From contig NZ_AQXU01000020.1 in assembly GCF_000376945.1 (NCBI RefSeq), positions 124,001 to 188,000 of the forward strand: a stretch of DNA of 64,000 nt, in the 5' to 3' direction. Source of the stretch: Leeia oryzae DSM 17879 (GTDB taxonomy: Bacteria > Pseudomonadota > Gammaproteobacteria > Burkholderiales > Leeiaceae). Every line of letters begins with the position of its first letter. Position 1 is the stretch's first letter. The translations under genes were made by a program, and so were the position numbers. This document shows, one piece after another, positions 8,723 through 18,783 of the stretch. The notes beneath the pieces are model-generated. The model was not told the origin of the DNA. It worked only from the letters and a program-made list of their open reading frames with translations, and did not search any database.

Positions 8723-8777
8723 CATTTAATGTTACACGAAAAAAAGCGGCTTTTATATAGCCCTTAAGGGTAATAAT

Positions 8778-8808
8778 CGCCCCGTATGCCAGACTGGCAC
8801 ACGAGGCG
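8778..8808 (-). terminator. Hairpin after betA
   Basis: A 15-base-pair stem with two G-T and G-U type pairs and a one-base loop, nine bases past the betA stop. Read leftward it is followed by ATTATTA rather than a clean T run, so it is a weak intrinsic terminator or a 3'-end stabiliser. Confidence 0.45.
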
Positions 8809-8816
8809 AGGCATTT

Positions 8817-10478
8817 CTAGCGCTGCTTGGTTTCCCATTGCGGGTGAATCCATACCGGCGCGTTGCTGGCAGGCAAAGGCTGTTTACCACGAATCTTGTC
8901 TGCCATTTTCTCGGCCATCATGATGGTCGGCGCATTCAGGTTGCCACTTACCACATCCGGCATGATCGATGCATCCACCACCCGGATACCCTGCAAGCCA
9001 TAGACACGCCCTGCCCCGTCCACCACGGCCATCGGGTCATCCTTGCTACCCATGGCGCAGGTACAGGATGGATGCAACGCACTTTCGGCCTTCTCGCGGA
9101 TAAATGCATCAATATCGGCATCCGACGTTGCTGCCTTGCCTGGCGCCAGCTCTTCAGCGCGGAACTCATCCATTGCTTTCTGGGCAAAAATCTCGCGGGT
9201 CAGGCGGATACCTGCGCGCATCTCTTTGCGGTCCTGCTCGGTCATCATGTAATTAAACAGGATTTTCGGTTTGTCTTTCGGACTGGCGGTACGCAACTTG
9301 ACATACCCCTTGCTGGTCGGTCGCATCGGGCCCACATGGGCCTGAAAACCGTGCTCAGATGCAGCAGAGTGGCCATCATAACTCACGGCCATCGGCAAGA
9401 AGTGGTACTGCAAATCCGGATGCTTCACGCCGGCTTCGCTACGGATAAAACCGCCAGATTCAAAATGGTTGGTTGCCCCCAGCCCTGTGCCGGTCAATAG
9501 CCACTGCACGCCAATCTTCAGCATTGCCAGCGGGTTCTGGGCCGAATACAGGGTAATCGGTTTCTTGCAAGATACCTGCACATACGCCTCAATGTGATCT
9601 TGCAGGTTCTGGCCAACGCCCGGCAGATCATGCACCACCGGGATCCCCAGTTTTTTCAGGTCTTCCGCAGGGCCTACGCCTGACAGCAACAGGGTTTGTG
9701 GCGAATTAATGGCACCGCCGGACAAGATCACTTCCCTCGCGGCATTCACACGGTGCAGCTTGCCATCCTGACTGTATTCCACGCCAACTGCACGTTTGCC
9801 GTCAAACAGCACACGGGTTACCAGTGCACGAGACTCGACCTTCAGGTTAGGACGCTTCATGGCCGGACGCAGGTAAGCCATGGCAGTACTCCAGCGACGA
9901 CCCTTGTGCACGGTCATGTCCATGGGCCCCAAGCCTTCCTGCTGGTAGCCGTTCATGTCTGCGGTATACGGGTAGCCTGCCTGCTTGCCAGCTTCAATGA
10001 ATGCGTTGTACAGCGGGTTCTTGCAAGCGCCCGTGCTGACAAACAGCGGGCCGCTGTCACCCCGGTAGGCGTCGCCCCCTTTGTGGCGAGTTTCTGCCTT
10101 GCGGAAGTAAGGCAGGCAGTGTGCATAATCCCAGTCTTCCAGACCGGCACGCTTGGCCCAGCCATCGTAATCCAGCGCATGGCCACGGATGTACACCATC
10201 CCGTTAATCGAAGAAGACCCGCCCAATACACGGCCGCGCGGGCAATACATGCGACGGTTGTTCATGTAGGGTTCGGGTTCGGATTCGTAGTACCAGTTGT
10301 ACTTGTCATCTTTTAGCGGCCAGGCAAAAGCAGACGGCATGTGAATAAAGATGCTCCAGTCGCGCGGGCCAGCTTCCAGCAGCAACACCTTGGCGTCTCC
10401 GTCTTCTGTCAGGCGGTTCGCCAAAACACATCCAGCCGATCCGGCGCCTACGATGATGTAATCAAATTCGTTAGCCAT
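8817..10478 (-). CDS. betA: Choline dehydrogenase
   Basis: 553 residues, a flavoprotein of the GMC family that oxidises choline to betaine aldehyde. The FAD-binding start is [18 protein letters not shown], the GMC signatures [14 protein letters not shown] and [18 protein letters not shown] are present, and the C-terminal active-site region has [10 protein letters not shown]. The frame extends upstream, but ATG 10478 is preferred for GGGAG just before it and because it begins at [11 protein letters not shown]. It follows betB by 97 bases. No betI repressor or choline transporter is in the window. Confidence 0.93.
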   Translation of the reverse strand: MANEFDYIIVGAGSAGCVLANRLTEDGDAKVLLLEAGPRDWSIFIHMPSAFAWPLKDDKYNWYYESEPEPYMNNRRMYCPRGRVLGGSSSINGMVYIRGHALDYDGWAKRAGLEDWDYAHCLPYFRKAETRHKGGDAYRGDSGPLFVSTGACKNPLYNAFIEAGKQAGYPYTADMNGYQQEGLGPMDMTVHKGRRWSTAMAYLRPAMKRPNLKVESRALVTRVLFDGKRAVGVEYSQDGKLHRVNAAREVILSGGAINSPQTLLLSGVGPAEDLKKLGIPVVHDLPGVGQNLQDHIEAYVQVSCKKPITLYSAQNPLAMLKIGVQWLLTGTGLGATNHFESGGFIRSEAGVKHPDLQYHFLPMAVSYDGHSAASEHGFQAHVGPMRPTSKGYVKLRTASPKDKPKILFNYMMTEQDRKEMRAGIRLTREIFAQKAMDEFRAEELAPGKAATSDADIDAFIREKAESALHPSCTCAMGSKDDPMAVVDGAGRVYGLQGIRVVDASIMPDVVSGNLNAPTIMMAEKMADKIRGKQPLPASNAPVWIHPQWETKQR

Positions 10479-10575
10479 ACTTACTCCCACCCCATTCAAA
10501 ACAACCTGCACTTGCTGCAAATGTAAAACCCGTTTTATCAAAGGCCCGCTGCAAGTCGGGCCTCATTCACCATGC

Positions 10576-12039
10576 TTATTCGTACGGGCAAGCAACCTCG
10601 CCCAGTTCTACATACACGCTCTTGATCTGTGTGTAATGGTCAATGGCGGCATGACTGTTTTCAGACCCGATACCAGACTCTTTCAGACCACCAAACGGCA
10701 TCTCGATCGGTGTAATGTTGTAATTGTTGATCCAGCACACCCCTGCTTGCAGCTTGGCGATGACACGGTGAGCCCGGGCCAGGTCTTTGGTAAAGATACC
10801 GCCTGCAAGTGCCAAACGGGTATTGTTGGCGCGCAGAATCACTTCTTCTTCATCACGGAAAGGCAACACGGACATCACCGGCCCAAAGATTTCTTCGCGT
10901 ACAATGGTCATGGTATCTACGCAGTCGGCAAAAATGGTCGGCTGGATAAAGCTGCCAGCTTCACAACCTTTAACCGTTACCTTTTTGCCGCCATACACCA
11001 AGCGTGCACCTTCCTGCAAACCGCGCTCGATGTAAGACATCACGGTATTTGCATGGTCGTTAGAGACCATGGCACCGACCTGGGTATCCGGGTCCATCGG
11101 GTCACCAATCTTCAGCTTGGCCGTACGCTCGGCCAGCTGCGCCAGAAAAGCGTCATAAATGTCTTCATGTACGAAAACACGGGTACCGTTGGTGCAAATC
11201 TCGCCCTGGGTATAAAAGTTGGCCAGCATCGCGGCAGAAGTTGCCTGCTTCAGGTCTGCATCCGGGAAAATGATCAGCGGCGATTTCCCACCCAGCTCCA
11301 TGGTCACGCGCTTCAGCGTTTTGGCAGCATCCGCCATGATCGCCTTGCCGGTTTCGGTAGAACCGGTAATGGACACTTTCGCCACATCCGGATGGGCAAT
11401 CAGCTTGCGAGCCACGTCAGACGAGCCCTGCATCACGTTAAACACGCCATCCGGCACGCCGGCTTCAGAGTAAATTTCAGCCAGTTTGGCAGCCGTCATC
11501 GGCGTAATGCTGGCAGGCTTAAAAATCATGGCATTGCCACAGGCCAGTGCTGGCGCTGATTTCCAGCAAGCAATCTGGATCGGGTAATTCCAGGCGCCAA
11601 TCCCCAGGCAAATCCCCAGTGGTTCACGGCGCGTATAGGCAAACGCATTTTTCAGCGGATACTGGTCACCATGAATCCCGGCGGCCAGACCGGCAAAGTA
11701 TTCCACGCAATCTGCGCCAGACAACACATCCACCGCAGCCGCTTCCTGAATCGGCTTGCCGTTGTCTCGCACTTCCAGCTCTGCCAACTCCTGATTACGC
11801 TCGCGCAACAATTGCGCAGCCTTGTTCAGAATGCGGCCACGCTCGGCTCCGGTCATGGCAGACCAGATGGCAAAACCTTCCTTGGCCTTGGCAATGACCA
11901 GATCCACCTCGTCATCACCTGCCTTGTCCACCTTGCACAACACTTCACCAGTCGCCGGGTTGAAATTGTCTACCAATTCGCCACGGGTGCTTTCCACATA
12001 CTGGCCGCCAATATAACTGCGCAAGATGTAATCAGACAC
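10576..12039 (-). CDS. betB: Betaine aldehyde dehydrogenase
   Basis: 487 residues, an NAD(P)-dependent aldehyde dehydrogenase completing glycine betaine synthesis. Family marks are the [11 protein letters not shown] segment, the glutamate motif [11 protein letters not shown] and the catalytic cysteine in [13 protein letters not shown]. The C-terminus ([14 protein letters not shown]) is characteristic of BetB. I choose GTG 12039, six bases after AAAGGA, over the further upstream codon. The product then starts at [16 protein letters not shown], as homologues do. It is first in the betBA operon, which serves osmoprotection. Confidence 0.92.
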   Translation of the reverse strand: MSDYILRSYIGGQYVESTRGELVDNFNPATGEVLCKVDKAGDDEVDLVIAKAKEGFAIWSAMTGAERGRILNKAAQLLRERNQELAELEVRDNGKPIQEAAAVDVLSGADCVEYFAGLAAGIHGDQYPLKNAFAYTRREPLGICLGIGAWNYPIQIACWKSAPALACGNAMIFKPASITPMTAAKLAEIYSEAGVPDGVFNVMQGSSDVARKLIAHPDVAKVSITGSTETGKAIMADAAKTLKRVTMELGGKSPLIIFPDADLKQATSAAMLANFYTQGEICTNGTRVFVHEDIYDAFLAQLAERTAKLKIGDPMDPDTQVGAMVSNDHANTVMSYIERGLQEGARLVYGGKKVTVKGCEAGSFIQPTIFADCVDTMTIVREEIFGPVMSVLPFRDEEEVILRANNTRLALAGGIFTKDLARAHRVIAKLQAGVCWINNYNITPIEMPFGGLKESGIGSENSHAAIDHYTQIKSVYVELGEVACPYE

Positions 12040-12247
12040 GGTAATTCCTTTCAGATAATGCTCGCCCAACGGTGGGCAAAAATACAACTTTTGTTAGTCT
12101 GGCAATTTGACTTGAGTGGGCGCTTACGATGGTGACAGATTTCGACATGAAACATAATGGGTACGACATGCAGCCCGGACGGGCGGCAAAAAAGCCGGTT
12201 TCCAGATCAGGAAAGGCAGATCAAAGCTCTAACACCAGACCAGTTGA

Positions 12248-13024
12248 TCAACTCTTGGCCGTTTGCTGCCCCTTTTGTACATTCACTTTGGCCATCAGGG
12301 GTAAATGATCAGACAATCGCGCCCAAAGCTTGTCCTTGCCGACGCTGGCCTGTTCAATCTTCACATGTTTGACATAGATGCGGTCCAGTGGCAGCAATGG
12401 CCACCGCGCCGGAAAACTGCGCGCCAGGTGGCCATGCAGATGCTGAAATACCTCAGTCAGTCCCAGGTCATGAGACAAGACATACGATGCCTCATTCCGC
12501 CAGTCATTAAAGTCACCCGCCATGATCAAAGGTTCACCGCTTGGAACATGATGCTGAATTTCCTCAACCAGCCTTGCCACCTGTTTTCTCCGGTCATGCG
12601 CCAGCAGATTCAAATGGACGCAAATGGCATGCAAGCGTATCTTGCTAACCGGTAATTCATACACACAGTGCAGCATACCCCGCTTTTCCAGCCGGTTTTC
12701 AGAGATATCAATATTTCTCCAGCTGATCAGCCTGAAACCGCAAATCAGGGCATTTCCGTGGTGCCCGTAAGGATAAAAAGCATTCCCGCCGTATATGCCT
12801 TCTTTGGCAAGGCATTCGGCAAGATAGGCTGCATGTCCGGCGGCAGGCCAATTCTCAAACTTGCTGGCACGGCGATGATGCAACCCTTGTACTTCCTGCA
12901 AAAACACAATATCCGAATTGTGCTGCTGCAGCATGTCCCCTAATTGATGCACCGTCAAACGACGGTTTAACGGCGTCATGCCTTTATGCATGTTCAGCGA
13001 AAGCACGCTTATATGGTCCGTCAT
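12248..13024 (-). CDS. Endonuclease/exonuclease/phosphatase family protein
   Basis: 258 residues of the EEP fold. The motifs are SLNMHKG near the start, FLQEVQG (metal-binding glutamate), AGDFNDWRNEA and a C-terminal LPLDRIYVKH and SDHLPLMAKV pair with the catalytic Asp-His. There is no signal peptide. Close relatives include the YbhP type found beside cardiolipin synthase genes, but no such gene is here. The true substrate, nucleic acid or a phospho-ester, cannot be told from sequence. Confidence 0.85.
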   Translation of the reverse strand: MTDHISVLSLNMHKGMTPLNRRLTVHQLGDMLQQHNSDIVFLQEVQGLHHRRASKFENWPAAGHAAYLAECLAKEGIYGGNAFYPYGHHGNALICGFRLISWRNIDISENRLEKRGMLHCVYELPVSKIRLHAICVHLNLLAHDRRKQVARLVEEIQHHVPSGEPLIMAGDFNDWRNEASYVLSHDLGLTEVFQHLHGHLARSFPARWPLLPLDRIYVKHVKIEQASVGKDKLWARLSDHLPLMAKVNVQKGQQTAKS

Positions 13025-13380
13025 TTGCCTTTACCCCTGTTGCAACAGTCCGCGCCTGCATCCTTTTGATGATAGATGCCAAATGGCTCAAAAGACAGTT
13101 TGCATCATCCGGATTCGCCAAAACCCGACTTAACGCAAACCTTGGGTAAAAAGTCCGGTCTTTTACTTGCAAATATGCAGCACTAAAAAGCACAGATAAA
13201 TGCCAAATGATAAATGACTGTTAATAACAGTTAATCTCCCAATTTCACAAATCAATTACAAATTTAAAAATTGTGATACTATTAAATGACAAGCATAAAT
13301 ATAATATTCAAAGTTTTGATTACGGAAATCCAAAGGCACGCAATCAAAACCGGATTAACCAGATTACGGGAATCAACACC

Positions 13381-13707
13381 ATGGGTATCAATCTATCTGA
13401 TTTGTCATTTGATCAACTGGCTCAACTCCGCCTGGATGTTGAAAAAGAGATTCGTGCACGCAAATCTCAAGAAGCCTCTGCTTTGGCCAATCTGGTACAA
13501 GAGCGCGCACAACAACTGGATGTATCTGTAGACGAATTGCTTGCCCTGCTGGGCAAGAAAAACACCGGCAAAAAAGCACCTCTGGCTGCAAAATTTGCCA
13601 ACCCAGCCAATCCGTCAGACACCTGGTCTGGCAAAGGCCGTAAACCGGGCTGGTTCCTGGCTGCTATTGCTGCGGGCAAATCCGAAGCCGATTTGCTGAT
13701 CAAGTAA
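13381..13707 (+). CDS. H-NS family nucleoid protein
   Basis: 108 residues. The N-terminal half (MGINLSDLSFDQLAQLRLDVEKEIRARK) is a coiled-coil oligomerisation region. The C-terminal half carries the H-NS DNA-binding motif in DTWSGKGRKPGWFLAA, of the form TWSGRGRxPxW. H-NS proteins bind AT-rich DNA and silence genes. The 190 bases upstream are strikingly AT-rich, which fits autoregulation. ATG 13381 is chosen over an upstream frame extension (13273), which reads as unlikely protein; GGGA precedes it. A strong terminator follows. Confidence 0.9.
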   Translation: MGINLSDLSFDQLAQLRLDVEKEIRARKSQEASALANLVQERAQQLDVSVDELLALLGKKNTGKKAPLAAKFANPANPSDTWSGKGRKPGWFLAAIAAGKSEADLLIK

Positions 13708-13730
13708 TCGCATACGTCAGATAGCCCATT

Positions 13731-13757
13731 AAAAAGCCGCTTTAAGCGGCTTTTTTA
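13731..13757 (+). terminator. Intrinsic terminator of the H-NS-like gene
   Basis: AAAAAGCCGCTT and its complement around a one-base loop, followed by TTTTTT. Confidence 0.9.
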
Positions 13758-13842
13758 ATGTTCCCACGATTTGGTGCATCAAAGCACAGGCGAAGGGTGC
13801 ATTGTCACATAGCAATCTGCATCCTGATGCACGCCGACGTCC

Positions 13843-14538
13843 TCAGGGCTGAATCTGCACCTGCCCTGACACCAGCACGCCAACCTTGCTTTCGCCTGGC
13901 GACACCTCAGCCAGCCCGTCGGCCGCTACCGACGCTCTGGCCAGTTTCTGCATATACGGTTGTGGCCCCATCGACTCACTACCCACCTGCAAAGAAACGA
14001 TCCGGTATGCTTTGCCATTTGCCAGTGTATTCGTCACCAGCGATGCTTTCTGCTTAAACGCCTTTAATGCCTCTACCGTCAGGTCAGACTCCGCGCGCTC
14101 ACGTTTCTTGTCTGACACAATAAAATTGATGCCGCCGATTTGCAAAGCCGGTTGCAATTTGCCAATTAGCTGACTCGCGCTGGAAAAATCCTCGCTGACA
14201 ACTTTAATATCCAGTCGCCCACGCCAGCCCTGCAATTTGTTATTTGTCCCGTACACCGGATAAGTCTGCTGAGATTGCAAAGTTACTTTCACCGCAGGAT
14301 ACGATTTCGCGATTTGCACCGCATCTTCCAGGCGCTTGTTCAATAATACGCCCAAGCGCTGCGGGTCAGCCTGATTGTCTTCGACAAACATATTGGCGAT
14401 CAGGGTATCATTCGAAACTTCTGCCATTGCATTTGCCTGCAGTTGAATTACGTCATAATTCAACGGCTCTGCAACAACACTTTCCACACTTGCCAAAGAC
14501 AAGAAAAACAGCGGCCATACACACAGGCTTTGTTTCAT
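13843..14538 (-). CDS. SIMPL domain (DUF541) exported protein
   Basis: 231 residues with a signal peptide (residues 1 to about 23, ending VVAEP). The body matches the SIMPL/DUF541 fold: VIQLQANAMAEVSNDTLIANMFVE near the start, LNKRLEDAVQIAKSYPAVKVTLQSQQTYPVY in the middle, and a C-terminal PGESKVGVLVSGQVQIQP. These periplasmic or outer-membrane-associated proteins have no settled biochemical role. ATG 14538 has GGAG at a good distance. Monocistronic by context. Confidence 0.82.
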   Translation of the reverse strand: MKQSLCVWPLFFLSLASVESVVAEPLNYDVIQLQANAMAEVSNDTLIANMFVEDNQADPQRLGVLLNKRLEDAVQIAKSYPAVKVTLQSQQTYPVYGTNNKLQGWRGRLDIKVVSEDFSSASQLIGKLQPALQIGGINFIVSDKKRERAESDLTVEALKAFKQKASLVTNTLANGKAYRIVSLQVGSESMGPQPYMQKLARASVAADGLAEVSPGESKVGVLVSGQVQIQP

Positions 14539-14642
14539 CAGAGACTCCACTTAACGCACCAATTAATCATCATGGCGCAATCAGGATAAAAACACAGCGG
14601 GCATTCATCAGCTTTAACATATTGTCACAATGATTCAGCATA

Positions 14643-15791
14643 TTAATGCAGATGAATTTCATTAAATTCGACATCCGGCATTAATGCCTCAACCACGTGC
14701 CCATGCCGATCAACATAGGCAGGCGTATCATAACTACCATCTTCAAGCGCAGAGAACACATCAACCGGGTAATGCACCTGGCCCAATTCCAGCTGTTTCA
14801 GTTCTTCGCTTATGACCGACATCTGGGCAGCAAGTTCCTCGCCCCATAGCGGCCAGATCAAACCGTACTGAATCCCTTCCAGGCTCTGACGGGCAAATCC
14901 GATCCGGACCTCCTCCAGTCCCTCATGCTCGAATACCGCTACCGTCGCATCCAGCTCACTCACCGGACACTCCAGCATCATCGACAAGAAGGTGGCAGCA
15001 GCCTTGATGGCAAAGGCTCGAGAGGCGATATCGGCAGCCTTCCATGCAGAGAAGAACGCATCAGGCATTAAAACGCGCGTAACGCACCCAGGCAGCGCGG
15101 CAGACAAGACCGTAGACAGGGCAGCCTCCAGCCGCGCCAGCGCCTCCTGGCGGGTTCCTTGCACGGCAGGCGTCTGCCATTGGTAAATTACCCCATTACG
15201 CGGCAATGTCACGGCCATCAGCAGATATCGGGTATCCGACAAAAAAACCTCAGGCACATCAAAATCTCCATCAGAGACATCATGCGTGTGTCGGGTTGCC
15301 GGAAACTGGCGCAGCAGTTTGTGCGCAACACCAAAGGTCTGGGGAATCTGTTCCGGAGAAAACCACTTGTTCGCAACACAAATAGCCGCATGATCAGAAA
15401 AGACTTCCGACAACAATATCTGCCGGATCTGCTCCACTTCGGATGGCTGCAACACGCGATCTGGAATATTAAAACGAGACCATGCCAACACGGGAAGGGC
15501 GATCAGTTGTGTTGTCTTCTTGGCACGAGCATGCTCAATTTTGGTCGCAGTTGCTTCAACCCATGGCAGCAAAACCTCATGCATGCCTGGCGCATCTTTC
15601 GTCAGTTTGGTCAGCACACTACCTATCAGGTCATCATCCTGACGCAACAGCACACAGGTCAGCAGCTCCGTCAACAGTACAGCCCAACCCCGTGCTTCCG
15701 TTTGAGAAGTCGCCTCAGACAGCCCCTGCACCAGGTGACAGATATGCTGCCCCTCTTCCGGCAAGTCTTCCCACATCGCGGCCAACACCAT
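14643..15791 (-). CDS. DUF2863-like protein
   Basis: 382 residues, soluble, no signal peptide. The segment PVLAWSRFNIPDRVL, followed about 35 residues later by WFSPEQIPQ, matches my recollection of the DUF2863 family, found mainly in betaproteobacteria. The function is unknown. The same order of secondary-structure blocks occurs in the gene at 62687-63772, suggesting distant paralogues. ATG 15791 has AAGG about ten bases upstream. Transcribed leftward on its own. Confidence 0.6.
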   Translation of the reverse strand: MVLAAMWEDLPEEGQHICHLVQGLSEATSQTEARGWAVLLTELLTCVLLRQDDDLIGSVLTKLTKDAPGMHEVLLPWVEATATKIEHARAKKTTQLIALPVLAWSRFNIPDRVLQPSEVEQIRQILLSEVFSDHAAICVANKWFSPEQIPQTFGVAHKLLRQFPATRHTHDVSDGDFDVPEVFLSDTRYLLMAVTLPRNGVIYQWQTPAVQGTRQEALARLEAALSTVLSAALPGCVTRVLMPDAFFSAWKAADIASRAFAIKAAATFLSMMLECPVSELDATVAVFEHEGLEEVRIGFARQSLEGIQYGLIWPLWGEELAAQMSVISEELKQLELGQVHYPVDVFSALEDGSYDTPAYVDRHGHVVEALMPDVEFNEIHLH

Positions 15792-15849
15792 TCAAGCACC
15801 TTCCCCGTTCAGACAGGCCATCTCAGCTGCTGTCTTGTAAATAAAGACC

Positions 15850-15984
15850 TCATGTGCAAGCATGCCTCACCAGCACGCAGAAGTCATCGCTTCTCCGCCC
15901 GGATAATGCATGTGGCACCTCTGCATCCCGTAACTGATTGATCGCCTCATCAGGCAAGTCAACCATCAGCGCTATCATCAGCAT
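15850..15984 (-). CDS. Possible small protein
   Basis: A 44-codon frame starting MLMIALMVDLPDEAINQL, with GGAG about 11 bases before ATG 15984. It fills the gap between rplI and the DUF2863-like gene on the same strand, and lies beyond the rplI terminator. Composition is protein-like, but I recognise no family and it may be chance. Confidence 0.25.
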   Translation of the reverse strand: MLMIALMVDLPDEAINQLRDAEVPHALSGRRSDDFCVLVRHACT

Positions 15985-16024
15985 CCCAAGGCATCTCCAA
16001 TGATGAAATGACACCCCAAAAAAT

Positions 16025-16058
16025 AAAAAAACAGGCCGCAAAAGCGGCCTGTTTTTTT
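16025..16058 (-). terminator. Terminator of the rpsF-priB-rpsR-rplI operon
   Basis: A perfect 15-base-pair stem (AAAAAAACAGGCCGC and complement) with a four-base AAAA loop and T runs on both strands, 35 bases past the rplI stop. Confidence 0.92.
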
Positions 16059-16092
16059 ATTGCATGATAATAATGCTGATCAGACAGCAGAA

Positions 16093-16539
16093 TTATTCGC
16101 CAACAACAGCAACAGTGATGTCAGCAACAACGTCGGTATGCAACTCAACAACAATCGGGAATTCACCGATAGTTTTCAGTTGACCGTTAGGCATGCGGAT
16201 TTCAGCACGTACGGTTGGGTGACCAGCAGCTGTCAATGCTTCAGCAATGTCAACGTTGGTTACAGAACCGAACAGTTTGCCGTCAACGCCAGCTTTCTGA
16301 GCGATTGTCACTGTAAAGCCTTGCAGCTTTTCAGCACGAGCTTGCGCCTCAGCCAGTTTTTCAGCTTGCACTTTTTCGAACTCAGCACGACGTGCTTCGA
16401 ATTCTTTCAGGCTAGCTTCAGTTGCACGACGAGCTTTACCAGTCGGGATCAGGAAGTTACGTGCGTAACCATCTTTCACCTTGACCACGTCACCCAATTG
16501 GCCGAGGTTGGCCACTTTTTCCATCAGAATAATTTGCAT
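16093..16539 (-). CDS. rplI: 50S ribosomal protein L9
   Basis: 148 residues, beginning [22 protein letters not shown] with the L9 signature [14 protein letters not shown] long central helix and a C-terminal domain with DGKLFGSVT complete the usual two-domain dumbbell. L9 binds 23S rRNA at the base of the L1 stalk. It ends the ribosomal operon, 18 bases after rpsR. Confidence 0.98.
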   Translation of the reverse strand: MQIILMEKVANLGQLGDVVKVKDGYARNFLIPTGKARRATEASLKEFEARRAEFEKVQAEKLAEAQARAEKLQGFTVTIAQKAGVDGKLFGSVTNVDIAEALTAAGHPTVRAEIRMPNGQLKTIGEFPIVVELHTDVVADITVAVVGE

Positions 16540-16557
16540 GGTGGAATCGCCTCAGTC

Positions 16558-16785
16558 TTAGTGGTTGTCAGTATATTGCAGCAGCGCCAGGAAACGGGCA
16601 CGTTTGATCGCAACAGACAGCTGACGCTGGTAGCGAGCTTTAGTACCAGTGATACGTGCTGGAATAATCTTGCCGTTTTCGCTGATGAAATCTTTCAACA
16701 GATCTACATCTTTGTAGTCAACTTGTTTGATACCTTCAGCCGTAAAGCGGCAGAATTTCTTGCGTTTGAACAGATTACGAGACAT
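16558..16785 (-). CDS. rpsR: 30S ribosomal protein S18
   Basis: 75 residues with the S18 core [12 protein letters not shown] and [35 protein letters not shown]18 pairs with S6 on the platform of the small subunit, which fits the shared operon. Located 26 bases after priB. Confidence 0.98.
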   Translation of the reverse strand: MSRNLFKRKKFCRFTAEGIKQVDYKDVDLLKDFISENGKIIPARITGTKARYQRQLSVAIKRARFLALLQYTDNH

Positions 16786-16811
16786 TTCTCGCTCCTTGTC
16801 AGATTCGTTTA

Positions 16812-17111
16812 CTAAGTATTCTTATCAATCGCCAAGTCGGTTACATGCAGTACCAAACGCGGGTGCTTCAGGTTTTTCGCAGCCAGAAAACCATGTAGTT
16901 GCACAAGAGTATCTTGCGGGATGCTACCCAGTTTTTTAGCCAGCTCGCCAAGTGCAATCGCTTCAATCTCGCACATTACTTTTCTTGGCAAACCTGCTTC
17001 AGTTTCTTCTGATTGGTGTTTTAACCAGAATCTCGTTACCGCTGTGCCAGCCGGTGTATAGGCAAGAGGCTCTTGCTTGAAAATCACACCGTCAATGGCA
17101 ATTTTGTTCAT
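16812..17111 (-). CDS. priB: Primosomal replication protein N (PriB)
   Basis: 99 residues, a single OB-fold related to SSB, with [11 protein letters not shown] and a C-terminal [10 protein letters not shown]. PriB binds single-stranded DNA and helps PriA restart stalled replication forks. The location between rpsF and rpsR is the standard one in beta- and gammaproteobacteria and supports the call more than the sequence does alone. Confidence 0.93.
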   Translation of the reverse strand: MNKIAIDGVIFKQEPLAYTPAGTAVTRFWLKHQSEETEAGLPRKVMCEIEAIALGELAKKLGSIPQDTLVQLHGFLAAKNLKHPRLVLHVTDLAIDKNT

Positions 17112-17148
17112 GTACTACAGTTTTCACCTACTCGGGGCACTTATCCAA

Positions 17149-17523
17149 TCAGGCTTCAGCTGACTCAGCTTTGGCTTCGCCGCCTTCCAGCAGGGATTTG
17201 GATTTTTCTTCTTTCATCATTGGAGAAGCGGTCGTAACAGCTTCGTCCATTTTGACGGTCAGATGACGCAGTACCGCATCGTTGAATTTGAATGCGTGTT
17301 CCAGCTCGTCCAGGGTTTCCTGGTTAACTTCAATGTTCATCAGAACATAATGAGCTTTGTGGATTTTCTGGATTGGGTAAGCCAGTTGACGACGGCCCCA
17401 GTCTTCCAGACGGTGAATTTGACCACCGTTACCTGTAATCAAAGATTTGTAACGCGTAACCATTGCTGGCACTTGTTCGCTTTGATCAGGATGCACGATA
17501 AAAACGATTTCGTAATGGCGCAT
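17149..17523 (-). CDS. rpsF: 30S ribosomal protein S6
   Basis: 124 residues, start [21 protein letters not shown], with the S6 features [28 protein letters not shown]. The tail after residue 95 is acidic and alanine-rich, as in proteobacterial S6. First gene of the operon; AAGGAG lies just before the start, and a TATAAT box read leftward at 17594-17589 may be its promoter. Confidence 0.98.
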   Translation of the reverse strand: MRHYEIVFIVHPDQSEQVPAMVTRYKSLITGNGGQIHRLEDWGRRQLAYPIQKIHKAHYVLMNIEVNQETLDELEHAFKFNDAVLRHLTVKMDEAVTTASPMMKEEKSKSLLEGGEAKAESAEA

Positions 17524-17685
17524 ATTTGCTCCTTTTGGTTAAAGCCTGTCGTATGCGTATCGATCAGGCAAGGTTTGGTAAACGTTGGATTATAAAGGAA
17601 TCATGACGAACTACGCAATAGCTGAATGGCGCAACGCCACATTTTGTATGGGCATTACGCAAGATCATCCGGGAGACTGGGTGGT

Positions 17686-18624
17686 TCAGGCTGTGTGCCC
17701 GTACCAGCTGATCTGGTTTCTGCCTGACTTCTTGGCCGCATACAGCGCTGCATCCGCCCGATGCAGCAGATCACTCGCACCCATCGACCGGTCCGGATGA
17801 GCACTAACGCCTCCGATACTGACGGTCAGGATGTCTGACACACCCGATTGCGCATGTGGTACGTTCAGATCCTGCACCATCTGGCAGACCTTGCTGCAAA
17901 GCTGGATCGCATTCTCTTCATGCATGCCAGGCAGAATCATGACAAATTCTTCCCCGCCATATCTCGCCACAAAACCGGAAGAAATCGGAACGGACACCCG
18001 CATGCACCGGGCCACCAGCTTCAGGACTTCATCACCCTTGCCATGACCATAGCAATCATTAAACGATTTGAAGTAATCGACATCCAGCATGGCCAGAGAA
18101 ATCGGTGCCTCCCAGGTTGCGCAGCGGTGACACTCTTCCAGCAATATTTCGTCAAACCGGCGACGATTCAACACTTCCGTCAACCCGTCCAGGCTTGCCA
18201 TTTTTTCCAGCAACACCCGTTGGCGTTCCATGCGCAGGATATTTGAAATACGGGCCTTGACCACGGCGAGATGAAACGGCTTGGTGATGTAATCGTAGGC
18301 ACCAAGAGAAATGCCGTAGGCTTCATCGTCGGCAGAGTCCTGGCTGGTGATAAAGGCGACCGCCAGATGGCGTGTACGGGGCCCCTCTCTCAAGCGACGC
18401 TGCACTTCATAACCACTGATGTCCGGCAAAACCACGTCCAGCAAAATCAAATCGGGCAGATATTTGGCGGCCTTTAGCAAGGCCTGTTCCCCATCTTTCG
18501 CCAGAATGAGCCGGTAATCGTCTTTGAGCAGCTCGGTCAGGATGGAGCGGTCCATCCACTCATCATCCACAATCAGTATGGTTTGTTGTTCAAACACAGC
18601 CGTCACTTTATCCGTTAAAAGCAC
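17686..18624 (-). CDS. Receiver-GGDEF response regulator (probable diguanylate cyclase)
   Basis: 312 residues. Residues 15-130 are a receiver domain with the acidic pair DD at 20-21, phospho-acceptor aspartate 63 (LLDVVLPD) and the conserved lysine in YITKPF. The C-terminal GGDEF domain begins SLDGLTEVLNRRRF and has the active-site signature RYGGEEF, so it should make cyclic di-GMP. The inhibitory RxxD site, normally just before RYGGEEF, reads ISSG here and is lost. The start is probably GTG 18624. The sensor kinase is not in the window. Architecture resembles WspR and PleD-like proteins. Confidence 0.88.
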   Translation of the reverse strand: MLLTDKVTAVFEQQTILIVDDEWMDRSILTELLKDDYRLILAKDGEQALLKAAKYLPDLILLDVVLPDISGYEVQRRLREGPRTRHLAVAFITSQDSADDEAYGISLGAYDYITKPFHLAVVKARISNILRMERQRVLLEKMASLDGLTEVLNRRRFDEILLEECHRCATWEAPISLAMLDVDYFKSFNDCYGHGKGDEVLKLVARCMRVSVPISSGFVARYGGEEFVMILPGMHEENAIQLCSKVCQMVQDLNVPHAQSGVSDILTVSIGGVSAHPDRSMGASDLLHRADAALYAAKKSGRNQISWYGHTA

Positions 18625-18783
18625 TATGCGTTGACCTGAACAGGCGAGAGCCCCAAACCGGTAAGCGTATCATATTATCCATGTACATGACTGCCGAAGA
18701 AAGCGCAGGCCGATAGAAATATCTGCACGAGATACCAGCCATGCTGACCTCCGGCAATCATCTCACCGCCAGCATGGTACCGG

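Noticed and set aside
10636-11559. 307-codon frame antisense to betB
   Set aside because: Mirror frame of a clearly conserved gene with no domain pattern of its own.
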